Below are positions 18,147-26,873 of a stretch of DNA of 64,000 nucleotides, piece by piece; position 1 is the first letter of the stretch; each line of letters begins with the position of its first letter. A program made the position numbers and the translations under genes. The notes under the pieces are model-generated. The model saw nothing but the letters and a program-made list of their open reading frames with translations, did not search any database and was not told the origin of the DNA. This DNA is from JAIBJN01 sp963839745 (lineage in GTDB: Bacteria > Actinomycetota > Thermoleophilia > Gaiellales > Gaiellaceae): the NCBI GenBank assembly GCA_963839745.1, contig CAWIWC010000013.1:1-64000 (forward strand). Direction: 5' to 3'.

Positions 18147-18899
18147 CTATGAGACTTTCGCGGCCTTCGGCTCCGTCGAGACCTTGTAGCCGACGCCCCA
18201 CACGGTGACGATGGGGCAGGCTTCGCCCAGCTTGCGCCGCAGCTGGCGGACATGTACGTCGACGGTGCGCGTGTCGCCCGCAAACGTATAGCCCCAGACA
18301 CGCTCCAGCAACTGATCCCGCGTGAGCACCAACCCGCGATGATCCAGCAGGTCCCAGAGGAGGTCGAACTCCTTGGGCGCGAGCTGGACCTCGTCGCCGG
18401 CGACCCTCACTTCCCGGCGTCCCGCGTCGATCCGAAGGTCGCCGTGCTCGAGCACCGAGCTGACGAACTCGCGGCGCTCCGGGCTCGACCGGCGCAGGAT
18501 GGACTTCACGCGCGCGACGAGCTCGCCCGGGTTGAAGGGCTTCGTGAGGTAGTCGTCTGCGCCGACCTCGAGCCCGATGATCTTGTCGATGTCCTCGTCG
18601 CGGGCGCTCAGCATGAGAATCGGAACGTCGGAGCGCTGGCGCACGCGGCGACACACGTCGATGCCGTCGAGGTCGGGCAGCATGAGGTCGAGGATGATCA
18701 GCGCCGGCGGATCGGCGCTTGCCTTCTCGAGAGCATCCCCGCCGGAGCCGGACACGCGCACGGAGAACCCTGCGCGCTTGAGGTACATGCCGATGAACGA
18801 CGCGATGCTGGACTCGTCCTCGACGACGAGGATGGACTGTTTCGTCCCGGTCACAGCGCCATATCCTGGCACAGGGCTCGGTTGGTGAGCGCCGGTCAT
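18147..18899 (-). CDS. OmpR-family response regulator
   Basis: 250 aa. ATG at 18899 overlaps the upstream stop in an ATGA junction. Receiver: ILVVEDESSIASFIGMYL, phospho-acceptor in LIILDLMLPDLDG, LMLSARDE, and ADDYLTKPFNPGEL. Winged-helix DNA-binding domain: LAPKEFDLLWDLLDHRGLV, QLLERVWGYTF, DTRTVDVHVRQLRRKL, VWGVGYKVS. An internal GTG at 18854 is a possible alternative start. Partner of the kinase downstream. Confidence 0.93.
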   Translation of the reverse strand: MTGAHQPSPVPGYGAVTGTKQSILVVEDESSIASFIGMYLKRAGFSVRVSGSGGDALEKASADPPALIILDLMLPDLDGIDVCRRVRQRSDVPILMLSARDEDIDKIIGLEVGADDYLTKPFNPGELVARVKSILRRSSPERREFVSSVLEHGDLRIDAGRREVRVAGDEVQLAPKEFDLLWDLLDHRGLVLTRDQLLERVWGYTFAGDTRTVDVHVRQLRRKLGEACPIVTVWGVGYKVSTEPKAAKVS

Positions 18900-19390
18900 C
18901 GTCTCCACAGCTCGAACGTCCGAGCCGTGCGGGGCCAATACCTGAGCGCGCCCCCGGCGATCCGGTACGTGCCTCGCGGGCCGGTGTCGAACGCGTCCAG
19001 CGTCAGCGAGCCGCGCACACTGCCGGCGGCGAAGATACGACGCCCGTTGATGACGGCCTGCCACGGGCCGCCGCTCGCGCCGCTCCAGACGCGGCAGCGA
19101 ACGTCGGTGCCCCTGTACTGGGTCGTCGAGCGGCTCACCCGGACTCCGCGCTTGTTGCAGCTGCGGTTCGGCCTTCCGCCCCCCAAGAGGTCGACGACGC
19201 GGATGCGCCCCACCGCCACACGGATGAGCACCGAGCCCCGGCGCCCGATGACTGCGCGCCCGTAGCCGGCGCGGAGCTCGATCAGCTCGGCCCCGGGTGT
19301 GCGCAGCGAGTAATCCGCCTGCGCGTATGAGGCATCGCCGGCCCACATCGCGAGGGCCGCGACAAAGATCACTACAAAGCTGCGCCGCAT
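18896..19390 (-). CDS. Secreted hypothetical protein
   Basis: 164 aa. Signal peptide RRSFVVIFVAALAMWAGDASYAQA, then a mature domain with two Cys (NRSCNKRG and VRCRVWSG) that could form a disulfide, and repeated Gly/Arg-rich beta-like segments (GRAVIGRRGSVLIRV). First gene of a three-gene unit with a response regulator and histidine kinase, to which it is coupled by ATGA. It may be the exported output or a sensor accessory; no family recognised. Confidence 0.7.
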   Translation of the reverse strand: MRRSFVVIFVAALAMWAGDASYAQADYSLRTPGAELIELRAGYGRAVIGRRGSVLIRVAVGRIRVVDLLGGGRPNRSCNKRGVRVSRSTTQYRGTDVRCRVWSGASGGPWQAVINGRRIFAAGSVRGSLTLDAFDTGPRGTYRIAGGALRYWPRTARTFELWRR

Positions 19391-19521
19391 TCGCTACGAA
19401 CTATCTTCGCATGCCGTGAGACTTCGATTACGGCGCTGTAAAGAAATTGTAAACGGCAGTAACCCGAAGAGCAGTGCGGGAAGGAAACGTCCGGGCCCGC
19501 TCGTACCATCGAGAGACGGCC

Positions 19522-19776
19522 ATGGACGAGCGATCCCGCCACGATCGCACGGCCCGCCTTCTGGAGGCGCGTCTGGAGGCCCTCGCGGTTGCCTCGGCCC
19601 GCGTACCCCGCGGCGAGCGCGATCTCGACCGCGAGATCGTCGCCGCGGTCGCCGCGACGCGCCACGCGGTCGCGCTCGAGCTCCTCTCGTTCGACGAGGC
19701 GGCAGCGATCTGGTCCGCGGTAGCGCAGAGGCACCCCGGCGCCGGCTGGTGCCGGACGAGCCCGCTGGCGGCGTGA
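19522..19776 (+). CDS. Small hypothetical protein
   Basis: 84 aa, ATG at 19522 with GAGAGACGG upstream. Helical and charged (RTARLLEARLEALAVA, RDLDREIVAAVAATRHAVALELLSF). No motif recognised. Convergent with the zinc-ribbon gene that follows after four bases. Confidence 0.5.
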   Translation: MDERSRHDRTARLLEARLEALAVASARVPRGERDLDREIVAAVAATRHAVALELLSFDEAAAIWSAVAQRHPGAGWCRTSPLAA

Positions 19777-19780
19777 CGGG

Positions 19781-19984
19781 CTAGGCGACGAGCCTGACGG
19801 TGCCGCGCAGGCCGACCGCGTTCTGGACCTCGTGGCGGTCGGTTCGCTGCCAGCCGTCGCGCGTGGCCTCGGGCTCGCAGAGGTGGCAGACGACGCGTGC
19901 AACCTGGCGTTCCTGGATGCTTCGCCAGTAGCGGAACCGTTCGCCCGCGAGGAGGTTCCGGCGGCAGAGCGCACAGAGCGTCAC
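19781..19984 (-). CDS. Small zinc-ribbon protein
   Basis: 67 aa from GTG at 19984. Two CxxC knuckles, TLCALCRRNLLAGERFRYW and VVCHLCEPEA, spaced 33 residues apart, make a treble-clef or ribbon zinc site. Similar small proteins occur in actinobacteria without known role. Longer in-frame N terminus is arginine/proline-rich and looks non-coding. Confidence 0.6.
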   Translation of the reverse strand: MTLCALCRRNLLAGERFRYWRSIQERQVARVVCHLCEPEATRDGWQRTDRHEVQNAVGLRGTVRLVA

Positions 19985-20064
19985 TGCCCTACGACTGTAG
20001 GGAGGCGCCCGGACGGCGCGGGGCCGTTTCCGACGACCGCGCTCTAGGGCATACTCCCTTGGCA

Positions 20065-20523
20065 ATGTCCAGTCGCCAGGGGTTTCGCGCCCCGAGGCCG
20101 GACGCCCAGGGGCCGGCCGAGCGAGAGGAGAACGTCGTGGAGCTTGCCCGACAGGCCGTCGAGCGCTTGTCCGCGCGCTTGCCCGGGACACACGTCTACT
20201 GCCACATGCGCGTCGGCGGCGCGCTGCGTGTGGTCGCGTCGGTCGGCGGGATCCGCCTGATCTACGAGGTCCCCCGGGACCAGGGCGGCATCTGCTGGCG
20301 GGCGGCCGAGTCCGGCAAGCCGCAGCTCGTCGAGGACGTCCGCCACGATCCCGACTACCTGGCGACGGACGAGCGCGTCCGCTCGGAAGTGGCGATCCCG
20401 GTGCAGATCGACGAGGAGACGCTGCTCGTCCTCGACGCCGAGTTCACGGAGCGGACGTTCACACCCGAGGAAGCCGCGGCCGTCGAGGCCGAGGCCGCCA
20501 GGCTCGCCTCCGAGCTCGTCTAG
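20065..20523 (+). CDS. GAF-domain protein
   Basis: 152 aa, ATG at 20065. After a helical N terminus (VVELARQAVERLSARLPG) comes a single GAF fold: YEVPRDQGGICWRAAESG, QLVEDVRHDPDYLATDERVRSE and VLDAEFTERTFTPEEAAAVE. No output domain follows, so it may bind a small ligand and act on a partner. Overlaps the convergent 3-hydroxyacyl-CoA dehydrogenase gene by four bases. Confidence 0.75.
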   Translation: MSSRQGFRAPRPDAQGPAEREENVVELARQAVERLSARLPGTHVYCHMRVGGALRVVASVGGIRLIYEVPRDQGGICWRAAESGKPQLVEDVRHDPDYLATDERVRSEVAIPVQIDEETLLVLDAEFTERTFTPEEAAAVEAEAARLASELV

Positions 20524-21380
20524 CCGTACTCGAAGAAGCCGCGGCCCGACTTGCGCCCGAGGCGCCCCTCGTCGCGCATGCGCACGAGCCGCTCGGGCGC
20601 GGCCATGCGCGGCTCTCCGAGCGCATCGTGGAGCGCCTCGGAGGCATGCACGTGGATGTCGACGCCGATGAGGTCGATGAGCGCGCAGGGGCCGATGGGC
20701 CAGTTGACGCCGCGCGTCATCGCCTTGTCGAGATCCTCGGGAGAGACCCCCGCCTCGTCCAGTACGCGGACGCAGTCGTTCAGGAGCGGGATGAGGATGC
20801 GGTTGACGACGAAGCCGGGCGTGTCGTTGCAGCGGATCGGATCCTTGCCGAGCCGCTCGGCGAGCCCGTAGGCGGTCTCCACGGCCTCGTCGGAGGCGAG
20901 CTCTGTGCGGACGACCTCGACGAGCGGGAGCACGGGGGCCGGGTTGAAGAAGTGCATGCCGACCACTCGCTCCGGGTGCTTGCAGGCGCTCGCGATCGCG
21001 GTGACCGAGAGCGCCGAGGTGTTCGTGGCCAGCACGGTGCCGGCGTGCGACACGGCCTCGAGCGCATGGAAGAGCGCCAGCTTCGCGTCCAGGTCCTCGA
21101 CGATCGCCTCGATGACGACGTCGCAGCCCGCGAGGCCGGCCGGGTCGACCGTCATCGTTAGGCGCGCGAGCGCCGCGTCACGCTCCTCGGCGGTCAGCCG
21201 GCCCTTCTCGACCCCGCGGCCAAGGTAGTGGGCGATCCGCTCCCGGGCACGCTCGCAGAGCTCGTCGCTCACCTCGCGACCGACGGTCTCGAACCCCGCC
21301 TGGACGCAGACCTGCGCGATCCCGGCTCCCATGGTGCCGAGCCCGACCACGCCCACCTTCTTCACGTCCGCAGCGGTCAC
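20520..21380 (-). CDS. 3-hydroxybutyryl-CoA / 3-hydroxyacyl-CoA dehydrogenase
   Basis: 286 aa from GTG at 21380. NAD-binding Rossmann start VGVVGLGTMGAGIAQVCVQAG; TNTSALSVTAIA; catalytic His in GMHFFNPAPVLPLVEVV; NDTPGFVVNRI; and the C-terminal GVNWPIGPCALIDLIG with GRKSGRGFFEYG. Length is typical of stand-alone bacterial Hbd. GTG overlaps the stop of the lipoprotein gene upstream (GTGA), an unexpected coupling. Role in butyrate-type or fatty acid beta-oxidation. Confidence 0.92.
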   Translation of the reverse strand: MTAADVKKVGVVGLGTMGAGIAQVCVQAGFETVGREVSDELCERARERIAHYLGRGVEKGRLTAEERDAALARLTMTVDPAGLAGCDVVIEAIVEDLDAKLALFHALEAVSHAGTVLATNTSALSVTAIASACKHPERVVGMHFFNPAPVLPLVEVVRTELASDEAVETAYGLAERLGKDPIRCNDTPGFVVNRILIPLLNDCVRVLDEAGVSPEDLDKAMTRGVNWPIGPCALIDLIGVDIHVHASEALHDALGEPRMAAPERLVRMRDEGRLGRKSGRGFFEYG

Positions 21381-21808
21381 TGCTCGACGGTGATTCTGAC
21401 CTGGAAGTCCTGCGGCCCGACGGCACATCCGTCCTGGCCCGCGCAGGCGGCCGTCCCCGACGAGGCGATCGTGGCCTCCCCCGGCTCCACGGCAGTCACA
21501 ACCCACTCCGAGAACCCGGGGTCCTGGATGTAGTTCACGACCGCGAGCGACACGGCGTCTCCGTCGACGACCGGCTCGCTCCAGACCCAGTCGCTCGAAA
21601 GGCGCAGGCTCGTCTCGCCGCCGGTCGGGAGCGCGACCGCGGCGCCCGAGTCCGCCTGCGTCAGGACCTGTGGTGACTGCCGCGGCGGCGCCGGCTCGCT
21701 CGTGCTCGGGGAAGGCTCCTCGACCGGTCCGGAGGCTTCGTCTCCGCTGCAGGCCGCCAGCGGGACGAGGAGGAGCGCGAGAACGGCGACGCGAACCACG
21801 GCCCACAC
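21377..21808 (-). CDS. Lipoprotein with chagasin/I42-like domain
   Basis: About 143 aa from GTG at 21808; an ATG at 21856 is possible but would overlap the start of the divergent gene. Lipobox LLLVPLAAC. A Pro/Ser/Glu linker is followed by about 100 residues: GAAVALPTGGETSLRLSSDW, then FSEWVVTAVEP, ending PQDFQVRITVEQ. The order of strands recalls the chagasin-type peptidase inhibitor fold, but the diagnostic NPTTGY motif is not present, so this is tentative. Two Cys (TAACAGQDGCAV) may be bonded. Confidence 0.65.
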   Translation of the reverse strand: MWAVVRVAVLALLLVPLAACSGDEASGPVEEPSPSTSEPAPPRQSPQVLTQADSGAAVALPTGGETSLRLSSDWVWSEPVVDGDAVSLAVVNYIQDPGFSEWVVTAVEPGEATIASSGTAACAGQDGCAVGPQDFQVRITVEQ

Positions 21809-21854
21809 AGGTTGCCGCACGGCGGCCCGGCCTGCGTCGTGCTTGAATAGCGGC

Positions 21855-23285
21855 ATGGCGGTCACGGCCCGCGAGCAGAAGCTTCTCCTGGGCGGCGAAT
21901 GGATCGAGACGGGCACGTGGAGCGAGATTCGCTCGCCGTACTCGGGCGACATCGTCGGCCGCGTGGCGCAGGCAGGCGCCGACGAGACGCGACGCGCGAT
22001 CGACGCAGCCGCGGCGGCGATGGCCGAGCCGCTGCCGGCGCACAAGCGTGCCGAGATCCTCGACCGCACCGCCGCGCTCGTGGACGAGCGTCGCGAGGAC
22101 ATCGCCCACACGATCTCGAACGAGGCCGGCAAGCCCCTGAAGGCTGCCCGCGTCGAGGCCGAGCGGGCCTCTTCCACCTTCCGCTCGGCGGCCACGGAGG
22201 CGCGCAAGCTGGCCGGAGAGGTCGTCCCGATGGACGCCTCGCCCGCCGGGGTGGGCAAGTTCGCCTTCACGGCCCGCATCCCGATCGGGATCGTCGGCGC
22301 CATCTCGCCCTTCAACTTCCCCTTCAACCTCGTCGCCCACAAGGTCGCGCCGGCGCTGGCCGCCGGCTGCGCCGTCGTCCTCAAGCCCGCCAGCCAGACG
22401 CCGCTCTCGGCGCTCCTCCTGGCCGAGCTCGAAGCCGAGGCGGGCCTCCCCGCCGGGTGGCTCAACGTCCTGGTCGGGCCCGCGTCCGAGATCGGCGACG
22501 TCCTCGTGGGGGACGAGCGGGTCCGCCTGATCAGCTTCACGGGCTCCGCCGAGGTCGGCTGGAAGCTCCGCGAGCGCGCCGCCCGCAAGAAGGTGCTGCT
22601 CGAGCTCGGCAACGCGACGCCGCTGATCGTCGAGGCCGACGCGGACGTCGAGGATGCGGCCTCCAAAGCCGCCGCCAACGCGTTCTCCTTCGCCGGACAA
22701 AGTTGCATCTCCATCCAGCGTGTCTACGTCGCCCGCGGCGTCTACGACGACTTCGTGGCGCGCTTCCTCCCCAAGGTCGAGGCGCTTCGCCCCGGCGATC
22801 CCGGCGACGACGAGACGGACGTCGGCCCCGTCATCGACGAGGACGCCCGCGAGCGGATCCTCGCCTGGATCGACGAGGCGAAGTCCCAGGGCGCGGACAT
22901 CCTCACGGGCGGAGAGACGACCGACGACGGCGTCATCCGCCCCACGGTGCTCACCAACGTCACGCCGGAGATGAAGGTGTCCTGCCTCGAGGTCTTCGGG
23001 CCGGTCTGCACGGTCAGCCCGTACGACTCCCTCGAGGAGGCCTTCGAGCTCGCCAACGGGACCGAGTACGGGCTCCAGGCCGGCATCTTCACCAGCAACG
23101 TCAAGACGGCCCTCGCGGCCGGCGCTGCGCTCGAGTTCGGCGGGGTGCTCGTGAACGAGGCGCCGACGTTCCGCGCCGACCAGATGCCCTACGGAGGCGT
23201 CAAGGCATCGGGCAACACCAAGGAGGGCCCGCCCTACTCGGTCCGCGAGATGACCGAGGAGCGACTGGTTGTCCTGTCCCGCTGA
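21855..23285 (+). CDS. NAD(P)-dependent aldehyde dehydrogenase
   Basis: 476 aa, ATG at 21855. ALDH landmarks: ISPFNFPFNLVAHKVAPALA, cofactor segment VVLKPASQTPLSALLLAEL, FTGSAEVGW, general-base region LLELGNATPLIVEADAD, nucleophile Cys in FAGQSCISIQRVYV, and EVFGPVC. The sequence ELGNA in place of ELGGN resembles the CoA-independent lactaldehyde/succinate-semialdehyde-type subgroup. Substrate cannot be named. Divergent from the lipoprotein gene. Confidence 0.92.
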   Translation: MAVTAREQKLLLGGEWIETGTWSEIRSPYSGDIVGRVAQAGADETRRAIDAAAAAMAEPLPAHKRAEILDRTAALVDERREDIAHTISNEAGKPLKAARVEAERASSTFRSAATEARKLAGEVVPMDASPAGVGKFAFTARIPIGIVGAISPFNFPFNLVAHKVAPALAAGCAVVLKPASQTPLSALLLAELEAEAGLPAGWLNVLVGPASEIGDVLVGDERVRLISFTGSAEVGWKLRERAARKKVLLELGNATPLIVEADADVEDAASKAAANAFSFAGQSCISIQRVYVARGVYDDFVARFLPKVEALRPGDPGDDETDVGPVIDEDARERILAWIDEAKSQGADILTGGETTDDGVIRPTVLTNVTPEMKVSCLEVFGPVCTVSPYDSLEEAFELANGTEYGLQAGIFTSNVKTALAAGAALEFGGVLVNEAPTFRADQMPYGGVKASGNTKEGPPYSVREMTEERLVVLSR

Positions 23286-23345
23286 CGGCTGCTCCGGTGC
23301 GCCGGAGCGGTCCAGGCCGTCCGTTAGACTCGCGTGCTGGCTGCG

Positions 23346-23927
23346 ATGCCCGGACGCATGAACCCCTTCTCCGATCACCGAGGCGGGCCCGAGCCCGGCG
23401 AGGAGGTCGTCGAGGTGGTCGAGATCGTCGAGCCCGGGCCGTCTCCGCCGCTCGAGCCGGATGTCGTCCGGCTTCAGCGCGAGCGCATGGCGCTGACACG
23501 CCAGCGCGAGATCGAGATGCGCGACGTGGGCGGCCTGACGGTCGAGATGGTCCGTCGCGACCGCTGGAAGGCAGACCTCCTCATCTCGCGCTCCGGTGAG
23601 GTCCTCGCGCTCGAGCAGCGCATGCACGAGCTCGACTCGCTCCTCGCGGCCGAGGCGACCGCGCGCACCTTCCCGCACGTCGCCCACTGCAAGTGCGGCG
23701 CGCCGCTCGCTCCCGGGGTGCACTTCTGCTCCCACTGCGGGCGGCCCGCGGCGACCTCACCTGCGGTCGTGACGTGTGTCCACTGCGGCCAGCCCCTCCC
23801 TGCGGACGTCAACTTCTGCCCGTTCTGCGGCAACCCGGCCGCTCCGGCGGAGTACGCTCCCGCGCCCGACCCGCTCGACGAGACGATGGTCCGCCCGGAT
23901 CCGAACGACCCCGAGGGGCGCCTGTGA
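23346..23927 (+). CDS. Double zinc-ribbon protein with helical N domain
   Basis: 193 aa from ATG 23346 (23358 also possible). Acidic start, a coiled coil (RLQRERMALTRQREIEMRDV and LISRSGEVLALEQRMHELDS), then two zinc ribbons: CKCGAPLAPGVHFCSHCG and CVHCGQPLPADVNFCPFCG. Stop overlaps the next gene in a GTGA junction. Probably a cytoplasmic adaptor working with the following membrane protein. Confidence 0.75.
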   Translation: MPGRMNPFSDHRGGPEPGEEVVEVVEIVEPGPSPPLEPDVVRLQRERMALTRQREIEMRDVGGLTVEMVRRDRWKADLLISRSGEVLALEQRMHELDSLLAAEATARTFPHVAHCKCGAPLAPGVHFCSHCGRPAATSPAVVTCVHCGQPLPADVNFCPFCGNPAAPAEYAPAPDPLDETMVRPDPNDPEGRL

Positions 23928-24685
23928 CGACGCCGCCGCTCGAGCCGCCGCCCGGCGAGGGCCCGACGCCCGACGCGCCCGTGGAGGAGCGCCGCTGCCC
24001 GCGTTGCGGGGGACCGTACGAGCCGCTCCAGGAGTATTGCCTCGAGTGCGGCCAGCGGCTGGTGGCGCTGCCCAGCGAGGGCTACACGCGGACTATCGTG
24101 TGGTCGCGCGAATCGCCCGTCTGGCTCTGGATCGCGCTCCTGGCCCTCCTCCTCGTCGCTCTGGCGGCGGGGGCGATCGTGGCGCTGGCGGCCACCGACG
24201 ACGACCCGGAGGGCGGGCCGGCCTCGAGCGCCACCGAGTCGACGGTTCCCGTGCTCCCGCCGACAGGCACGATCACGGTCGAGCCGCCGCCGACGCTGTC
24301 GACGATCTCCATCCCGACCTCCGGCACATCGACCGTCTTCCCGACGACGACGCCGACGTTCTCGACGACGTCCACCACCCAGCCGACGACGACTACCGGC
24401 ACGATCCAGTTTTGGCCGCCTGGCACAGACGGGTTCACGGTCGTCCTCAAGTCGACGCCCGTCAGCGAGGGGCGCGGCCCGGCCGAGTCCTCCGCGCAGC
24501 AGGCCCTGAACGCCGGCCTGCCCGAGGTCGGCATCCTGGACTCGTCGAATTTCACGACGCTGAATCCCGGCTACTACGTGACCTTCACGGGCGTGTACGA
24601 CTCGCAGAACGAGGCCGAGAACGCCCTCCCGCGCGCGCGCTCGTCGGGGTTTCCGACGGCCTACGTGCGGGAAGTAGCAGACTGA
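23924..24685 (+). CDS. Zinc-ribbon, single-pass membrane protein with Thr/Pro linker and SPOR-like end
   Basis: 253 aa, GTG at 23924 overlapping the upstream stop. Order: Pro-rich start, zinc ribbon CPRCGGPYEPLQEYCLECG, membrane helix WLWIALLALLLVALAAGAIV, a 70-residue Thr/Ser/Pro linker outside the cell (TSTVFPTTTPTFSTTSTTQP), then a C-terminal domain TVVLKSTPVSEGRG, NPGYYVTFTGVYDSQNEAEN and FPTAYVREV that looks like a SPOR repeat half. SPOR domains bind denuded peptidoglycan at division sites, so a link to the cell wall is an inference. Confidence 0.75.
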   Translation: MTTPPLEPPPGEGPTPDAPVEERRCPRCGGPYEPLQEYCLECGQRLVALPSEGYTRTIVWSRESPVWLWIALLALLLVALAAGAIVALAATDDDPEGGPASSATESTVPVLPPTGTITVEPPPTLSTISIPTSGTSTVFPTTTPTFSTTSTTQPTTTTGTIQFWPPGTDGFTVVLKSTPVSEGRGPAESSAQQALNAGLPEVGILDSSNFTTLNPGYYVTFTGVYDSQNEAENALPRARSSGFPTAYVREVAD

Positions 24686-24716
24686 GACGTTTGTAGCGAC
24701 CGCTCGCCGGGAAACT

Positions 24717-24745
24717 TTGTAACACCTTGGCCTGCCGTGTTATGC
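24717..24745 (+). promoter_or_regulatory. Sigma-70-type promoter
   Basis: TTGTAA at 24717-24722, a 17-base spacer, TTATGC at 24740-24745. Lies about 85 bases before the gene at 24831; the leader carries TTAACAGCGTTTT, which recurs before the secreted-protein gene at 60602. Confidence 0.4.
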
Positions 24746-24830
24746 TCCTCGCCGGAGCGGATCGGGGGCGCTCCCTTAACCCGATGTTAACAGCGTTTTG
24801 CAGGTGTTTCGTGACGGCGAAGGATAACGT

Positions 24831-25283
24831 GTGAGCGAGCAAGTTCACGAGAGGATTCTGACCCGCATGTATCAATACTCCAGGGCGATCTACCGCTCCA
24901 TCAAAGACCTCATCGATCCCTGGGCAGAGCCTGAGAAGCAGCTCGAGTATCGGCGGGAGGTCCTCGCCCTCTGCGAAGAGTGCGTCGAACGGCTCGCCAA
25001 GGACCCGCGCTACTTCGCACACCCCGACCGGACGCTCTTTCAGGACATCCGGCGCTACTTCCCCATCACCTACCAGGCGCAGGTCGCCTGGGCAGTGACC
25101 GAGGGCATCGGGGCTGCCGTCGAGTACATCGAGGCCCAGATCGAGGCCGGCGCGTTCGACGGCGGGGTCGCCCGCTGCCGTGCGACGACGCGCAAGGGGA
25201 AGCCGTGCCAGCGCACGCCGCTCCCCGAGCGTGAGTACTGCCCCTCGCACCAGCACCTCGAAACGCAGCGCCAGGCCGCGTAG
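24831..25283 (+). CDS. Conserved hypothetical with C-terminal Cys/His zinc-like motif
   Basis: 150 aa, GTG at 24831. Helical N part (RILTRMYQYSRAIYRSIKDL, ALCEECVERLAKDP). The C terminus carries CRATTRKGKPCQRTP followed by REYCPSHQ, a compact C-x9-C-x9-C-x2-H arrangement seen in small zinc-binding tails. No catalytic motif. Preceded by a leader with a plausible promoter. Confidence 0.7.
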   Translation: MSEQVHERILTRMYQYSRAIYRSIKDLIDPWAEPEKQLEYRREVLALCEECVERLAKDPRYFAHPDRTLFQDIRRYFPITYQAQVAWAVTEGIGAAVEYIEAQIEAGAFDGGVARCRATTRKGKPCQRTPLPEREYCPSHQHLETQRQAA

Positions 25284-25429
25284 CGGCGACTACCAACTTC
25301 CGGGCGGCGCGGCCTCGGCGTTAGGAGCCGCGGCGGCCACGGCAGATCCACCGACCCAATCCGCGGGTCGCACGGTCGGATCCTGCTGATCTCGCTTCGC
25401 GAGCCTCGTCTCAGGGTACGAGGAGACTT

Positions 25430-25780
25430 GTGGCTTCCTACACCGTGAACAGACGCGGAGTGGCTCAAGCTCGGAAGCTCATCAAGGCCAAGCAATACGT
25501 GCTGAACAGCAACTGGGGCGATGTTCAGCCGAACGCCGCCGATGAGAACGCCTTCCTGAAGGACCACTCGTGGCAGGAGTACGCGGGCTGGTTCCTGGGG
25601 CTGACCGAGGGCGCTGCCGACGAGACCAAGGCGCGATACGCGTTCGTATGCGGCGACTTCCGCCGCGTTCACCGAAGCGGCTTGATCGCCTGCGTGTACC
25701 GCGCCGCCGAGTGGCGGCACAAGGAGGTTGAGCGAGCCGCCTACAGACTGCTGCAAGAACTCGACGCCGCGACGTCCTAG
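25430..25780 (+). CDS. Conserved actinobacterial hypothetical protein
   Basis: 116 aa, GTG at 25430 with GAGGAG upstream. Dense aromatic and charged sequence (NSNWGDVQPNAADENAFL, WQEYAGWFLGLTEGAADE, FVCGDFRRVHRSGLIACVYR, AEWRHKEVERAAYRLLQEL). I recall this type of sequence as a conserved actinobacterial protein of unknown function. The preceding 146 bases hold only a small hairpin (CCTCGT/ACGAGG) next to the start and no gene. Confidence 0.75.
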   Translation: MASYTVNRRGVAQARKLIKAKQYVLNSNWGDVQPNAADENAFLKDHSWQEYAGWFLGLTEGAADETKARYAFVCGDFRRVHRSGLIACVYRAAEWRHKEVERAAYRLLQELDAATS

Positions 25781-25796
25781 CCCTCCGGAAGGCCCC

Positions 25797-26852
25797 CTAC
25801 GCGAGCGCGAGCTGCTCGAAGTCCTCGATCTTCGAGACCGAGACGCCGACGAGACGCAAGGCGCCGGGACGGTCCGCGAGGGCGCGGTCGAGCAGGTCGC
25901 ACGCCACTTGGCCGATGCGCTCACCGTCCGCGAGCCCGGCCGCCAGCGTGGTCGAGCGGCTCCGGATCGAGAAGTCCGGGTAGCGGAGCTTCGTCGTCAC
26001 GGTGCGCGCGACCTGGCCCGACTCCGCCAGGTGCCCGGCGACGCGGAGCGCCATGCGGCGCAGCTCCTCGTGAAGCCGCTCGCGGTCCGAGACGTCGCGC
26101 GGGAAGGTCTCCTCGTGCCCGATCGAGATGTTGGCCACCGGCTCGTCGAGGCCGCGCGGGTCGATGCCGCAGGCGCGGTCGCGGAGGAGGCGGCCGACCT
26201 TCCCGGGCAGAAGGCGCGCCAGCTGCTCGTCCGAGAGCGCGGCCAGCTCGCCGATGGTCTCCACGCCGGCGCCGGCAAGGCGTTCCTCTGCCCGCGGGCC
26301 GACCCCCGGTAGGAGCCGCACGGCGAACGGCGCCAGGAACGCCGCCTCGCGCCCGGCGCGGACGACGGTGATCCCTCCGGGCTTCCTGCGGTCGCTCGCG
26401 ACCTTCGCGACGACCTTGCAGCTCGCGACGCCGAGCGAGCAGGAGAGGCTCGTCGCGCCGCGCACGGCGGCCTGCACGGCCTCGGCAACGACACGGGCGC
26501 GGCGGTAGTCCGGCGCGACCTCCCCCACGTCCAGGTACCCCTCGTCCAGTCCCGTCCGCTCGATCGTGGGGACGACCTCGCGGATCGCAGCCCAGACGGC
26601 GCGGGAGTAGTCGCGGTAGGTGCGGTGGCGCGGGAGCACGAAGACCGCGTGCGGGCAGCGCCTGAGCGCCTCGGCGCAGCTCATTGCCGAGTGGATGCCG
26701 TAGCCGCGCGCGACGTAGTTCGCGGTGGCCACAACACCGCGTCCGTGAGGGTCTCCGCCGACCACGAGCGGCTGCGACGCGAGCTCCGGACGCTCGAGCT
26801 CCTCCACGGCCGCGAAGAACGCGTCCAGGTCGAGATGCGCGACGATAGCCAC
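25797..26852 (-). CDS. dinB: DNA polymerase IV (Y family)
   Basis: 351 aa from GTG at 26852. Catalytic motifs HLDLDAFFAAVEELERPEL and RTGLDEGYLDVGE supply the metal-binding carboxylates; ATANYVARGYGIHSAMS is the fingers segment; little-finger region ETFPRDVSDRERLHEELRR. HhH segment LLPGVGPRAEERLAGAGVETIGEL. Translesion polymerase. Divergent from the PafBC-like regulator with only 21 bases between starts, so the two may share a damage-responsive control region. This is an inference; no SOS box was identified. Confidence 0.93.
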   Translation of the reverse strand: MAIVAHLDLDAFFAAVEELERPELASQPLVVGGDPHGRGVVATANYVARGYGIHSAMSCAEALRRCPHAVFVLPRHRTYRDYSRAVWAAIREVVPTIERTGLDEGYLDVGEVAPDYRRARVVAEAVQAAVRGATSLSCSLGVASCKVVAKVASDRRKPGGITVVRAGREAAFLAPFAVRLLPGVGPRAEERLAGAGVETIGELAALSDEQLARLLPGKVGRLLRDRACGIDPRGLDEPVANISIGHEETFPRDVSDRERLHEELRRMALRVAGHLAESGQVARTVTTKLRYPDFSIRSRSTTLAAGLADGERIGQVACDLLDRALADRPGALRLVGVSVSKIEDFEQLALA

Positions 26853-26873
26853 GGCGCTGACAGAATAGGAGCC

